From Tubulanus polymorphus (Eukaryota > Nemertea > Palaeonemertea > Tubulaniformes > Tubulanidae), in NCBI RefSeq assembly GCF_964204645.1, contig NC_134031.1:4509001-4573000 (forward strand): a DNA stretch of 64,000 nucleotides. Direction: 5' to 3'. The number at the start of each line of letters is the position of its first letter. The first letter of the stretch is position 1. Of the stretch, positions 52,248 through 62,452 are shown piece by piece. The position numbers were made by a program, and so were the translations under genes. The notes beneath the pieces were generated by a model. The model did no database searches. It was given only the letters and a program-made list of their open reading frames with translations, and was not told the origin of the DNA.

Positions 52248-52439
52248 TCAAATATTTTTTATCGAAAATCCAATATATTTATCATCGATTCGTATGTTTC
52301 GCAACTCGGGATCAGCCGTATCTTCTGGATACGCGTGAATTACTAACAGCGTGAGTATTGAAACCGATTTGAAGCTGAAGGTTTGCCCGTCTTTCTGACG
52401 TGTTACTTTGAGAATCAAGTCGGCAATTCTAACCGCGTA
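52248..52439 (-). pseudogene. tandemly duplicated domain relic, copy B
   Basis: Sixty-three codons plus stop follow an acceptor-like AACTATAG: VRIADLILKVTRQKDGQTF, SILTLLVIHAYPEDTADPEL, NIRIDDKYIGFSIKNI. It repeats the pattern of copy A about 204 bp away. Upstream, a different frame (52614-52429) reads SDEIITWADHSLHEKN and overlaps the start; the equivalent frame relation is seen before copy A. Function unknown. Confidence 0.4.
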
Positions 52440-53115
52440 CTATAGTTCCCTGTGTAAGTAATCTATCCGAAGTCACGTTCTTCTCATGTAGCGAGTGATC
52501 AGCCCATGTAATAATTTCATCTGAGTATCTGTCGTTGGAGAGACTTCTCTTCTCTCTACTGTCGTGGTCAAATACATAGTGCACAAACATGCAAAACCAC
52601 GAAAATTCACGCATCTCTTGTTTGTTCTAATAAGAGTCTCAGCCATGATTTCTCAAAATATTCAAGATAAGTTTAAGAGTTTTAAGTTACGTTCAAATTG
52701 TATCTTTTCGAAACGCTGTACTACACGATCGGGCACTATGAAGTTAAAGGTGACCTTTAAGGTAATCATAAAATCATGTGACTTGGTGGAACAATCGCGT
52801 GACTATAAAAAATGAAAAAGATAAGATAAACAAACATGTACCCGGTAAAGAAATGACAACTTCATGTCTGTCGTCATACTGATAATGACTGATAATGAAA
52901 ACACAAACTTCCCGTTCCAGAATTAAGGATCTGTCGCAGATCCAGGGGTCAAATCCGAGTACTGCTCAAAGTAATATTGTGTCTCCAGAAAAGCTGACCT
53001 AAGAAATTTGAATAATAGAATTTTGAAAGATACACAATACATGTTTGTGTGTTAAGTCACATGCAGGCAAATATTTTCTATATTGAAAATGTTGTGGGGA
53101 AATTTTGAGTACCGC

Positions 53116-53289
53116 TCAGGCGGTACTCGCGGTAGGCTGGATCACCCACTGAGGATTTTCGTAGTCGTTCGGTCTAGGTCTGGAAGGTTTTTTCGTGCCC
53201 GAAGAAACCTGGACTGTGATTACAGGTTTTTGATTCCTCTTCTGGCGCAGGATCTTCATTGAAAAGTCATTGACATCAACTTCAGCGGG
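53116..53289 (-). CDS. unrecognised coding-like open frame, basic/proline-rich
   Basis: A 57-codon frame plus stop reads VDVNDFSMKILRQKRNQ, PVITVQVSSGTKKPSRPRP and NDYENPQWVIQPTAS. The mixture of hydrophobic, basic and proline motifs resembles a protein C-terminus. No good acceptor was found at its 5' side. The stop codon lies in the loop of a perfect 9-bp hairpin (GAGTACCGC/GCGGTACTC, 53107-53128). It may belong with the other minus-strand fragments at 51.7-52.6 kb. Confidence 0.35.
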   Translation of the reverse strand, partial: PAEVDVNDFSMKILRQKRNQKPVITVQVSSGTKKPSRPRPNDYENPQWVIQPTASTA

Positions 53290-54657
53290 TTATAATACAT
53301 GTACTTCTAATCCAATTTTATACGATCTTCTGACGCCAACCGTCAGAAAAATGAATGCCCGATGTTCGGATCTTTTTCTTGAAGTTGTGTATATACTGGC
53401 TATCTTAACAAGGGCGTCTTGAGGGTCTTAAATATCCGAGGGAGGAGAAATATAGTTGGTCAGAACCCAGAGGTAATTTGCTGTAGAATGGGGCAATCAG
53501 TACATTTCTTTACTGAACGAAAGTGGGAATTACTTATCTCGTCAAAACCAATTAAAACGCCGCACAACGCAAAGATGGAATATAATTACGCCCATGCGCC
53601 CATTCAATCATATTCAATGGAAAGTCCTAATAATTTAATGAATAGATTTTCTATTTATTCGTAAAACATTATAATAAGCAAACTCATTTCATTACATGTA
53701 ATTCGAAATATTGGTAAAATGCATTCTTATTGACTTGAAACAGCGCGTACAAGCTTCATTATTCTCGCTTCATGGATGTTAAAAATACCTCAATTCAAAC
53801 CAATGGTTAAGAATCAACTTTGATATGTAATATAAGTCATTAAATATACAAATGGTCCTTTCACAATCCGGGGCACAAACGTGTAGGCATGTATAAAACA
53901 ATCAGTAACGTATATCTTTAGAAAATCACTGTAAACATTAAAAGTTATTCCATATAAGTAGACTCTTGTTTGAACATTTGTTCAGTGTTAACTGATTAAA
54001 AGTTAATTAAAACCTACCGTCTGCATAGATTAATTAAATAGTATTTTAATTGCTTTATCACATCATTGCTTTAAGCATCATTCATATACATATAGCACAT
54101 TTATTTGTTCGAAATCGTCAACTGATGTACAAACTAATTCTATGGCCACCTATGAAATAAATATGTGCGCTTGGTCCACAAGGTTCTCGTTAACGCATGC
54201 ATTTTCTATGCGAGTAAATTTCTATATAATTAAGCCCAACGCACACGATGTAAGGAAACGGGGAAACAAGGGACAGAAACAAGGTTTCGAGCGTTTCCCT
54301 TTGTCATGCGCGTTTACAAGAAACATAGTTTCGTGAACAACGTTTCCGAGATCAAAAATGTTTGATTCCCTGGTTCGTGTACATTGGGCTTAGACCCGAA
54401 AGAGGCCCGTTATTTCGGCAGTTATTTCCATAACCTTTTTGACTGCGTTTACTGCAGGTGAAAGAATAGTCTAACTGAAGGGATTTACGTCGGAGCTCGG
54501 CGTTTTAGTTCGCGGAAATAGATAATTTAAACCAAAGCTCGAGAGTAAGGATGATCCAAAGGTTGGATGTGTATGAAGGCAAATGAATATACTGTACTGG
54601 GTTAGTGCGAGAGGCAAGCGGGGATGTTTTCTGGTGGCCCGATACTCATTGGAATCT
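53290..54657. other. intergenic, nothing recognised
   Basis: AT-rich sequence with short open frames only. I see no exon with splice context, no RNA gene and no clear repeat. Confidence 0.4.
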
Positions 54658-57600
54658 TTAAGTTAACCAGGGAGCGACAAACTTCTCGAAGACAGTTCGA
54701 TTCTTGTGCCATTGCGTGTGTTGAACACCGGGAACTGTGAACACGTGTAAACGCTTCTGTTTGGCGAGCGTTTGCAATCCGAATGTATCATTCGAGAACC
54801 ACTGAAAAACACGAACAAAAATAATCGAAATTGTATTAAAACATTCTCATTTTCGGGCATCACATTTTCTAACTCCGAAATAGCTCGTTTTGACGTACCG
54901 ATTGTTGCTGCATTGGGAGAACGTGGTCTTTCGAATCGTAAAAGCCGAATTGACTCGATTGCCACGGAATAATCACACCGTCGTCGGGACTGCCGATTAG
55001 CACCAGTTTCTTCACGCGAAGAAAGTTCTTGCGGTATTCTATTGAGAAAAAAGTTTGTAATGCCATTACGAAGACCAGGGCCTGGTGGCACAGTCGTGGA
55101 CCAACTCCAAAAGTGGTCTTCAATCTATTCTTAAGACTGGTCTTAAGTTTTTAGATTGGTTGTAAGAACTAAGTTGGTCTCTTAGACTGGCTTTAAATCT
55201 AAGCCGTGACTATGCAACCGGTCCCAGGGGGTAACCACATCAAAACGGAATTAGACATAAAACGAAATATTCAATTACATACCGCTTGTGCTACGAACTA
55301 TCGGTTAAGAAAAAATGCTAAGGTCTTCTACATGCAGAAGTTCGTTTAAGCGTGAAATTCGCTATTTTATATTTGATCAGACAATTTAAAATACCTTCTC
55401 TGAATTTAGGATTATTTATGACTGCGAGAAACACCGACTCTTTTTCATACAGTTTCTGATGATGCGGATCTGAATAATAGATCGAGAAATGTCAAATATT
55501 ATCAACAGAGCCGCGAACTACGTCGTTATCGTCTGGGTTTGGGCCGGAGTCAAACTTTAACTTAAAACCGTGTCAGTAAAAGTGGTACAACGATATCAAA
55601 ATATTCGAATTAGTATTGCTACAAATTAATACTCACCGTTCCAGTAATTGCCAATAGAAATCAACTGACCCGTCTTAGTGTAGAAAAATCTGAATAGAAA
55701 CGTGTTACATTTTTAGCGGGAATGACTATGAAAACTACATAGATAGAGTACATATATACATATTTGAACACTTACGCATACAGCTCTTCTCTAACCATCG
55801 GAGGTATGTAATGTTTGAGGAAATCAGGATCTGCAACACAGATATGTCCGGGAGATATGTAAGTAATTGGTGACATAATTTCACCAGTACAATTAAAATA
55901 TCACGATGTTGTAAACGTTGAATGTTTACCCCCGTATTGTCCGGCTTGCGGAGATGTCAATGATATGAAAGTGTCAACGTTGTGATCGGGAATGGTTTGA
56001 AGAGCGGCGCGGCAAACGAGCCCTCCTGAAAAACGATACCACCATAGATTCTTTATAAGGAAAGAAGAAAATGTTTCCTAATTTCTGTTAATTTTTTCGA
56101 ATGGATATTCAACAACTCGCCTTGTGAATAACAAAGGAGGTGAAAGCCGTTCGGATGTTCAGCAGAAGCTCGTCTGATGATCTCGCCAGCCGCCCGAGTT
56201 TGTTTCCACATAGGGGTTAGGCTAGCAATCTTCTCGTTGTAAGCAGTGATCAGCGTCACATTGGTACCCGGGTGGATCTGAATGATAAAAAACCACTGTA
56301 TTCTGACTCGGGTTCTGGGGCTCATCAGGGTATGTATTAAACACTTTATATTGATACATTGTAATGACAAAATGATTTCTTTTCTAATATAGCGCACTTG
56401 TAATCAGTGTGCTTTACATTAGTATAAAATAAACATGAGCTCATGAAATAGTAATTTAAGACACTCGGAGAATAAACATTAAGTTAAAATTTACAGTTGA
56501 CTTAGATTAGGGCCTAATTGCAATTATAAATTCTCCTTAAAAAGTATGTTTTTAAAAAGTATGTAATTCTTCTTAAAACATTGAACTGGTGGACCGGTCT
56601 TAAGGGCAGTTGGTGCCACAAGACAGGTGCTATTAATTGAAATGCCCTATCACCTATTGAACACTTTAAGATTCAACTAAACCACTTGTATCATGACTAG
56701 AGCAGAGAGATCTTGGTAGGTGCATTTGAGCAAGGATATAATAAACTGGTAACAGTTGAAAGATCTAGAGATAACCGATAGACCAGTTTTAACTTAAACC
56801 CTCGCGTAAATGACTTATTAAAAAAAACTTTAAAAAAAACTTATGAATAATTAATTGAGGTAATTGATTAGTCTCAAATTCTAAACCCTTAAGATTTAGG
56901 CCTAAGTTATAACCGGTCTTTAAAACTTGTACATCTGCAATACTAGCAAGATTAATAGCTTACCCCGTTAATCAATGTCTTAAAATCAGAGCCAGTGGTT
57001 ATCGATGGAAAAAGTCCATGCATAAAAACAACTGGTTTACGCGCCCAGCTAACACCCACCAAAGCGAATGATGCAACAAAAATTATAAATAAATTCATTT
57101 TCGAAGACGAATTTTCCAATGAACTGTTGAGAACACTGAAAATCACAGCTAAATGACTTATGTATGCAGAGCATTGAGTTGTATAGATATGAAATGACAA
57201 TGAATGTGAAACTTCCTTGATTGCAAAACTGAAAATCCCCAATTTCCTATTGACATGCCTGTGTGCAAATAAATGTATGAATACTTTCAAGCACTGCTAA
57301 GGGCCATTTACGTGCAATTTCTACCTTCCTGGTACCAATCCTTCGAGCTTAATCGCCCATTTTCATAGCATATGTAAAATTGTTCGTTAACCTAAATGAG
57401 GGTGAAATAATTACTCTGTCTGATAATAAAAAACACTCATCATTTGACTTGTCAGACAACGAATCTTCCTACTTAAAAATAGCATATTGTCCTGGATAAT
57501 ATGTGCAATTATGGAGATAAATACAACATAGCGGACGGGAACGTTTAGAAATAGACAACAGTTGTAATTTCCGACTGGTAGATTAAACATTTTTCAGAAT

Positions 57601-57771
57601 TTTTATCAACTATAAGATTAAATTATTTAAACCTACCTTGAAAATCAAATCCTGGAAGTCGGGCAATTCATCCGGAGAGGGTAGTATACCATGCATAAGC
57701 ACCACTGGTTTGTAAGCGTCACAGCAGACTAGAACGTGGATAAAAAAACAAACAAATCTCACGAATATCAT
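54658..57771 (-). CDS. PPT2: palmitoyl-protein thioesterase 2-like lysosomal hydrolase, 284 aa
   Basis: Exons: one of two alternative firsts (57771-57637 or 57098-56964), then 56277-56121, 56025-55930, 55830-55776, 55689-55637, 55469-55395, 55038-54899 and 54801-54658; 855 nt with stop using either first exon. Both first exons encode a signal peptide and K-P-V-V-L/F-M-H-G, the start of the alpha/beta-hydrolase fold. The nucleophile is Ser96 in CYSQG, the acid Asp210 in [14 protein letters not shown] and the histidine His265 in GVQHTQWH; spacing of the last two equals human PPT2. [12 protein letters not shown] and PWL near the end also match. The family removes acyl groups from S-acyl thioesters in lysosomes. 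Exon 2 ends in a GC donor (CAAG|GCGAGT), needed to make CYSQGG in frame. Human PPT2 is 302 aa. Confidence 0.92.
55078..55233. repeat. inverted-repeat element related to 18733-18964
   Basis: Starts AGGGCCTGGTGGCACAGTCG and ends near GACTATGCAACCGGTCCC, with interior GGTCTTAA words as in the copy at 18.8 kb. Lies in an intron of the PPT2-like gene. Confidence 0.5.
56964..57098 (-). other. PPT2: PPT2 alternative first exon, proximal (1b)
   Basis: Starts [20 protein letters not shown], then [12 protein letters not shown], and ends in phase 0 at ING with donor GTAAGC. It has 45 codons, exactly the length of the distal copy. Confidence 0.8.
57637..57771 (-). other. PPT2: PPT2 alternative first exon, distal (1a)
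   Basis: Starts [17 protein letters not shown], then [20 protein letters not shown], and ends in phase 0 at IFK with donor GTAGGT. It can join the same second exon ([10 protein letters not shown]) as the proximal copy. Confidence 0.75.
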
Positions 57772-58500
57772 CGTAAATTTTCTGGGGACATACGCAAAAT
57801 GGGGACATGGGGCGACGACCTTGAACTAGGCCTAGTGCGCTCCGAGGCACCGAAATATGCTCGAAACTCCAATTCAAATTATGTATATATATTGTTCATG
57901 TTTAAAGCGACGACTTCACTTCACAATATCTCGCTGCACTTCAGCTTTCGGCAATAAACCCAATCCGACCTTAATTTCCGAAACCATATTTCAAGTTGCT
58001 AACTCAAATTGCGTTCATGCCATGTTCGTGCGCAGCCACGTTCGGAGCCACCCATCAATTTGGGATTCAAAGGAAGGTGATGATGGCGGATGACTTTGCT
58101 ACATTGATCTGGTAAATAAGTTGTTTACGTAAAGCACTTTTATCCGGAAATCTAAGGGAGGGAGATTACGGCCAGGTGAACAAACAATGCAATTGAGTCG
58201 ACTGTTGTTGTTGAACCAGGTAACAATCAATTTGGTTCGCTGTGTTTGTTGACATCATCGATCAATCAGAATATTTTTGGGTCGGCGGAGCGTTCCCTCC
58301 ATCCTTCGAAGGATGAGTTTTCATGGTTTTAACATTCCTTCAGTCATTGATGAGCAGTTTTAATATGATATCATGATATTCCTTTGGATAACTCCATGCC
58401 TTCCGTCAGAATATCATGCTATAAACTAATACCTGATTAATTTTAGATATCTGGACGGCCCTCATAGTTTTGAAAAGAGGAGAGAGTAGTTTGATGAAAC
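57772..58500. other. divergent intergenic interval between PPT2-like and SAM-SH2 genes
   Basis: About 730 bp between the distal PPT2 start and the SAM-SH2 ATG, which are on opposite strands. It should hold both promoters. I see no TATA box I would defend and no further exon. Confidence 0.4.
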
Positions 58501-61500
58501 ATGGCGAATAGACCGCACATCACGATACAAGCATGGCTACAAACTCTTGGTCTCGATGATTATTCTATTCTATTCCGAAGGTTTGCCGGCGTAGAGGTCA
58601 GTGTGAATTCTGCCAATATACATGCAGGCCTTCACAACGCTTTCAGTTTTGAAGCTCTCTGAACTTTCGATTTGTTTTATTTTTTCCTGTAGGATATACT
58701 TCATTTCACGGAAGCAGACCTGAAACACTTGGGCGTCCAAAATAAGGCACACCTTTCATGCTTGGCCACCAGTTTGGTAATGTTGAAAGAGAAATTGGAA
58801 AAAAGTAAGTGTCTACTATCTGACGAGTATTATTAGCAGGAGCGCATCTGTGACAGAATAAAAGAAGAAAAAGAATAGCTCCCACAATGAAATGTGAAAA
58901 TAAAGTAAAGTCAACCTTCCCAATACCGCCACCCCGCCTACTGCCAGGTTTTCTCAATGTACGGAAAAATTTGACTTGAAATCAAATCAATCAGCCCAAT
59001 ACAAACTATAGTAAAAACACATCCGAAACAAACCTAGAAACAGCTGTTATGTAGTTTCATGTATTTTTATGGTTCACCCCTGATATACCGCCATGCTCAA
59101 TACCCCCAAAATCGCTCTGCACCGATGTGGGCGATATATCAGGGGTTAACTATGTTTGTTGCTGTATCTCAGGATTCTGATGTAAGATTATCATAAAAAA
59201 TGTATTTGTAGAATATGGTTCACTGTCACCTCAGACGTCACCTACAGGCGCGACTAGACCAGCTATTAACATACCTATCGACTACGTTCAGTCAAACAGC
59301 CGCATGTCTCCGACTTCACCCGGTTCACCGCTCAGCAAACAGACGTTTCAACTCGAAACCCATCCGTGGTATCACGGCATGGTCCCTCGTTCGGTCGCCG
59401 AGGAACTGACGTCGGTTAATGGCGATTTCCTCGTACGCGACTCGACGTCGAGTCACGGCGACTACGTGTTGAGTTGTCGGTGGAAAAACGAGCCGCTGCA
59501 TTTCGTCGTGAACAAACGCACGACGTCGACGAACATCTTCACCGTCAAGGTCAAGTACCACTTCGAAGATCAGTCGTTCGACACGGTGCCCGGATTGATC
59601 AACTACTACGTGACATGTAGACGCGCGATCACCGAGCAGTCCGGCGCGATCATCCTGCGTCCGATACCGCGCACGAAATCGGTCGATTATTACGAAATCA
59701 AAAACCCGGCGATACAAAATCTGATCCGCGAGCAAAATCCAGTGTATTCGTTCCAGAACGTGAAGTCTAGTCAGCGAAAATTGTCTGATCAAAGTAACAC
59801 GCGTAGCGGCAGCGGCAGTTCGAATCAGTTGAACGTCGATGTTCCGCATCGACGCAGCAGCACGTCCGTTCTGAACGGGCAAAGTTCGTCGTCGTCGGTG
59901 ATGAACGTTTCCGTCGATTATTCTCCGAACGTCGCCGAACCGAGAGTCGAGTTCGAGCATCACGGCAGCATGCCTAGCATCGTCGCCGGTGGTGTTATCG
60001 ATGAGACGTCGGTCGAATCTTCGCAATCGCGTCAGAGAAATTCGTCGAAGCAGTACTTCCGAGTCGGTAGCGATCCGAATTTGAGCGCGTTGCACAAGGA
60101 TACGAAGCTCCCCGAGTCGTCACTGGCGCGCGCGAATTCCGGTCGTGGATCCGAGTCGGATTTAACGAAGCCGGCGCCGCCGAAGCCCAGCCGTACTCCG
60201 TCGATCAAAGTCGGCGCCGGAGATAACGCGGCGGACGGTCCGCGAAAACCAGTCGTCAGAATCCGCAACGCGGCTTTGTACGAAGACAACGACCGCGATT
60301 ACAGCGATCTGGATAACGTGCTCGCGACGCCGACCGTCATGAAAGAGGGTAAAGATCGATTCGTCTATTCGGAGGGCGAGCAGCCGCACACGTCGCCGTT
60401 ACATCGTGCGAGCGTCGATTCGAATTCGAAGTCGTCGGGCAGCACCGGGTCTCAGCTGTCGACGAGCTACAGCGGCGACACGCTGCCTCGCAGGTCGAAC
60501 GCGTTCACGATACCTCCGCTCGACCCGCCGTCCGATATCGACCCGGCGAATTTCGTCGGCGCGATATTGCCGGCGGATAACAAAGCTCTCGACGCGAACG
60601 CGCTAGTTCGACTGAAGATGGCGCTACAAAGCCGACCGGCGAAAGTATTCGCCGAGCATTTGACGAAGTACGACCTGGAATTGATGAAAGTGACCGGTGA
60701 ACACGACTTAGGCCTCGGAGTTACATCTGGTTTAGAGTTGATAACTCTTCCTCAGGGAAGACAGTTGCGATTGGATGTTTTGGAGAGGTAACTTGAGATA
60801 TTATAAGTCAGCAAGAACTGCTTATTTATGTTTGTGTTGATTTGAGATTTTCGCACGTGTAGAAATGCAACTATGAAAATTCTTGCTGCAGTAAAACCCA
60901 CTTAATTCATTCTGGATTTTGATCTCTTACTATTATCTACGATTCATCTAAACGTCTACTTATGCATAATACAATGTTTTATCTGGAATCTACATGGACT
61001 CGAATAATTTCATTGGTCCAAAATGATCCGAATCAAGCGGGTTTGACTGTAATCACTAGTGCTAACAATTCAACAATAACAATTGATCTTGATTTGTTTC
61101 GCTTGCACATTCAGGGTTTAGTTTAAATACCAGTCCAATGTGTGGATATATCTGAAAAATTTTGTCTTAAGATGTGAGAAAATTGTTTGACTGAAGTCTT
61201 TATGATTGTGCAACTCAGCCTTGTGTTGTGGAGTTGATGTTGTTCTTAGTTTTATATTTGTAACTCTCTTAAAAAATAAACAAATAAGGTTATAGATGGA
61301 TTATCGAAACATCACGCCCACCAAAACCAGGGCGACAGATCATCACAGGTCAAACGATGAAAATACTGATAACTGATTTCATCGTCGTCATTTCAGGTGC
61401 GTTTGTTTGAAGTTAGTTGTGGCCGTGTCAATTCTAACGACGCGCGAACTCACCGACCGCGTTCAAGTGCTGCATCAGTGGATACAAGTGGCGACTGAGT

Positions 61501-62452
61501 TGAAATCGTCGCTCGGCAACTACGTTTCATTCGCCGCGATAATGGACGGCTTGCAAGACATACAGGTGGGAGTTCGATTTCGAAGAATGTATCAATGATT
61601 CAGGGGGGCCACTGGTAGTCGGGGTTAAGTCAGGCAATTTTCTTTTCTTTAAAAAAAGCCAGGTGAATAGTCAGGCAATTTTGTAAAAAAGCTAAAGATC
61701 AGGGAAAAATCAAACAGTTTCTGTCAATGTTTTTCATATTTGACTGTGTTAATTGATTAGATTCTTAGCAGATCAACTCGGGGAAACAATGTATGTGTCA
61801 AGGTTTGATGATAATAATAGTCAGGGAAAACAATTTACATGTCAAGGAATAGTCAGGGAAGAAGCAAGTCAAATAAAAGCAGCCACCCTGATCAATCAAT
61901 CAATTCATTTTTGAAATGTTTAGCCGTTAATGTTAAATTCTCGTTTTTCAGATCGGTCGATTATCGGCGACTTGGTTACACTTGAAACATCTGCACGGTA
62001 ACAGCGCGTTCATGTTCGAAGTGAAGTTGATTCCCGTGTACCGATCGTTGAATCAGGGCTCGTGGTCGCTGCCGTTAGAGAACGTCAGCATACCGCACGT
62101 GCGGCCGCTGATCGACCTACTCGAACGCGACGCCGACGAAGTGATGTCGCTGACGCCGTGGGAACAATCGGACCCGCACTGCGGCGTCGACATCATTCTC
62201 GCGCACCTCGACACGGCGCGAATCATCTGCGAACAAAGCGAACTCTATAAAGTGAAAGCGAACATTTGCATGTCGAAGTTTTCGCCGGACGTCGATTTGA
62301 CGGAGATGTCGTCGTGCGCGTTTCAGATGCGTTTGCTGTTCGGCTCGCGCGGAGCTCACGCGCCGCCTGGCGAGCGGTATCAGAAGTTTCAACAAGTTGT
62401 CGCTCTACTTTCCGAGCGTTGCGAACCGCGACAAACGGAATCGTCGTTATAG
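58501..62452 (+). CDS. SAM-SH2-RasGEF-like adaptor of the BCAR3/SH2D3C (NSP) family, 817 aa
   Basis: Exons 58501-58596, 58693-58804, 59212-60787, 61397-61565 and 61952-62452 join in frame (2454 nt with stop). Exons 1-2 encode a SAM domain (IQAWLQTLGLDDYSILFRRF, ILHFTEADLKHLGV). The SH2 domain follows at about 120-218 (HPWYHGMVPRSVAEEL, DFLVRDS with Arg145 as the phosphotyrosine-binding arginine). A long serine/proline-rich linker has PxxP-type stretches (KPAPPKPSRTPS). From about 516 the C-terminal Cdc25-like domain begins (LGLGVTSGLELITLPQGRQL, WIQVATELKSSLGNYVSFAA, FQMRLLFGSRGA). In vertebrate NSP proteins this domain lacks exchange activity and binds p130Cas-type scaffolds, linking receptor tyrosine kinases and integrins to Rap/Rac signalling. 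BCAR3 and SH2D3C as I know them lack an N-terminal SAM. I cannot say which of the vertebrate paralogues it is closest to. Confidence 0.93.
59071..59152. repeat. short hairpin repeat
   Basis: GTTCACCCCTGATATA at the left is mirrored by TATATCAGGGGTTAAC at the right, about 82 bp in total, 60 bp before the large exon of the SAM-SH2 gene. Confidence 0.55.
61601..61890 (+). mobile_element. CAGGGTGGCCAC family element, type A
   Basis: Starts CAGGGGGGCCACTGG and ends AGCAGCCACCCTG. Type-A interior (ATCAAACAGTTTCTGTCAATG, GTTAATTGATTAGATTCTTAG). Intron 4 of the SAM-SH2 gene. Confidence 0.65.

Noticed and set aside
52140-52460. Plus-strand exons between TTTACAG/CTAACAG acceptors and GTAAGTAA donors at 52 kb
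   Set aside because: No frame stays open across either plus-strand candidate, while the minus strand gives long conserved frames.
59325-60095. 256-codon open frame on the minus strand
   Set aside because: Arginine-rich shadow of the SH2-containing exon, caused by its TCG/CGA codon bias; no domain or splice context.
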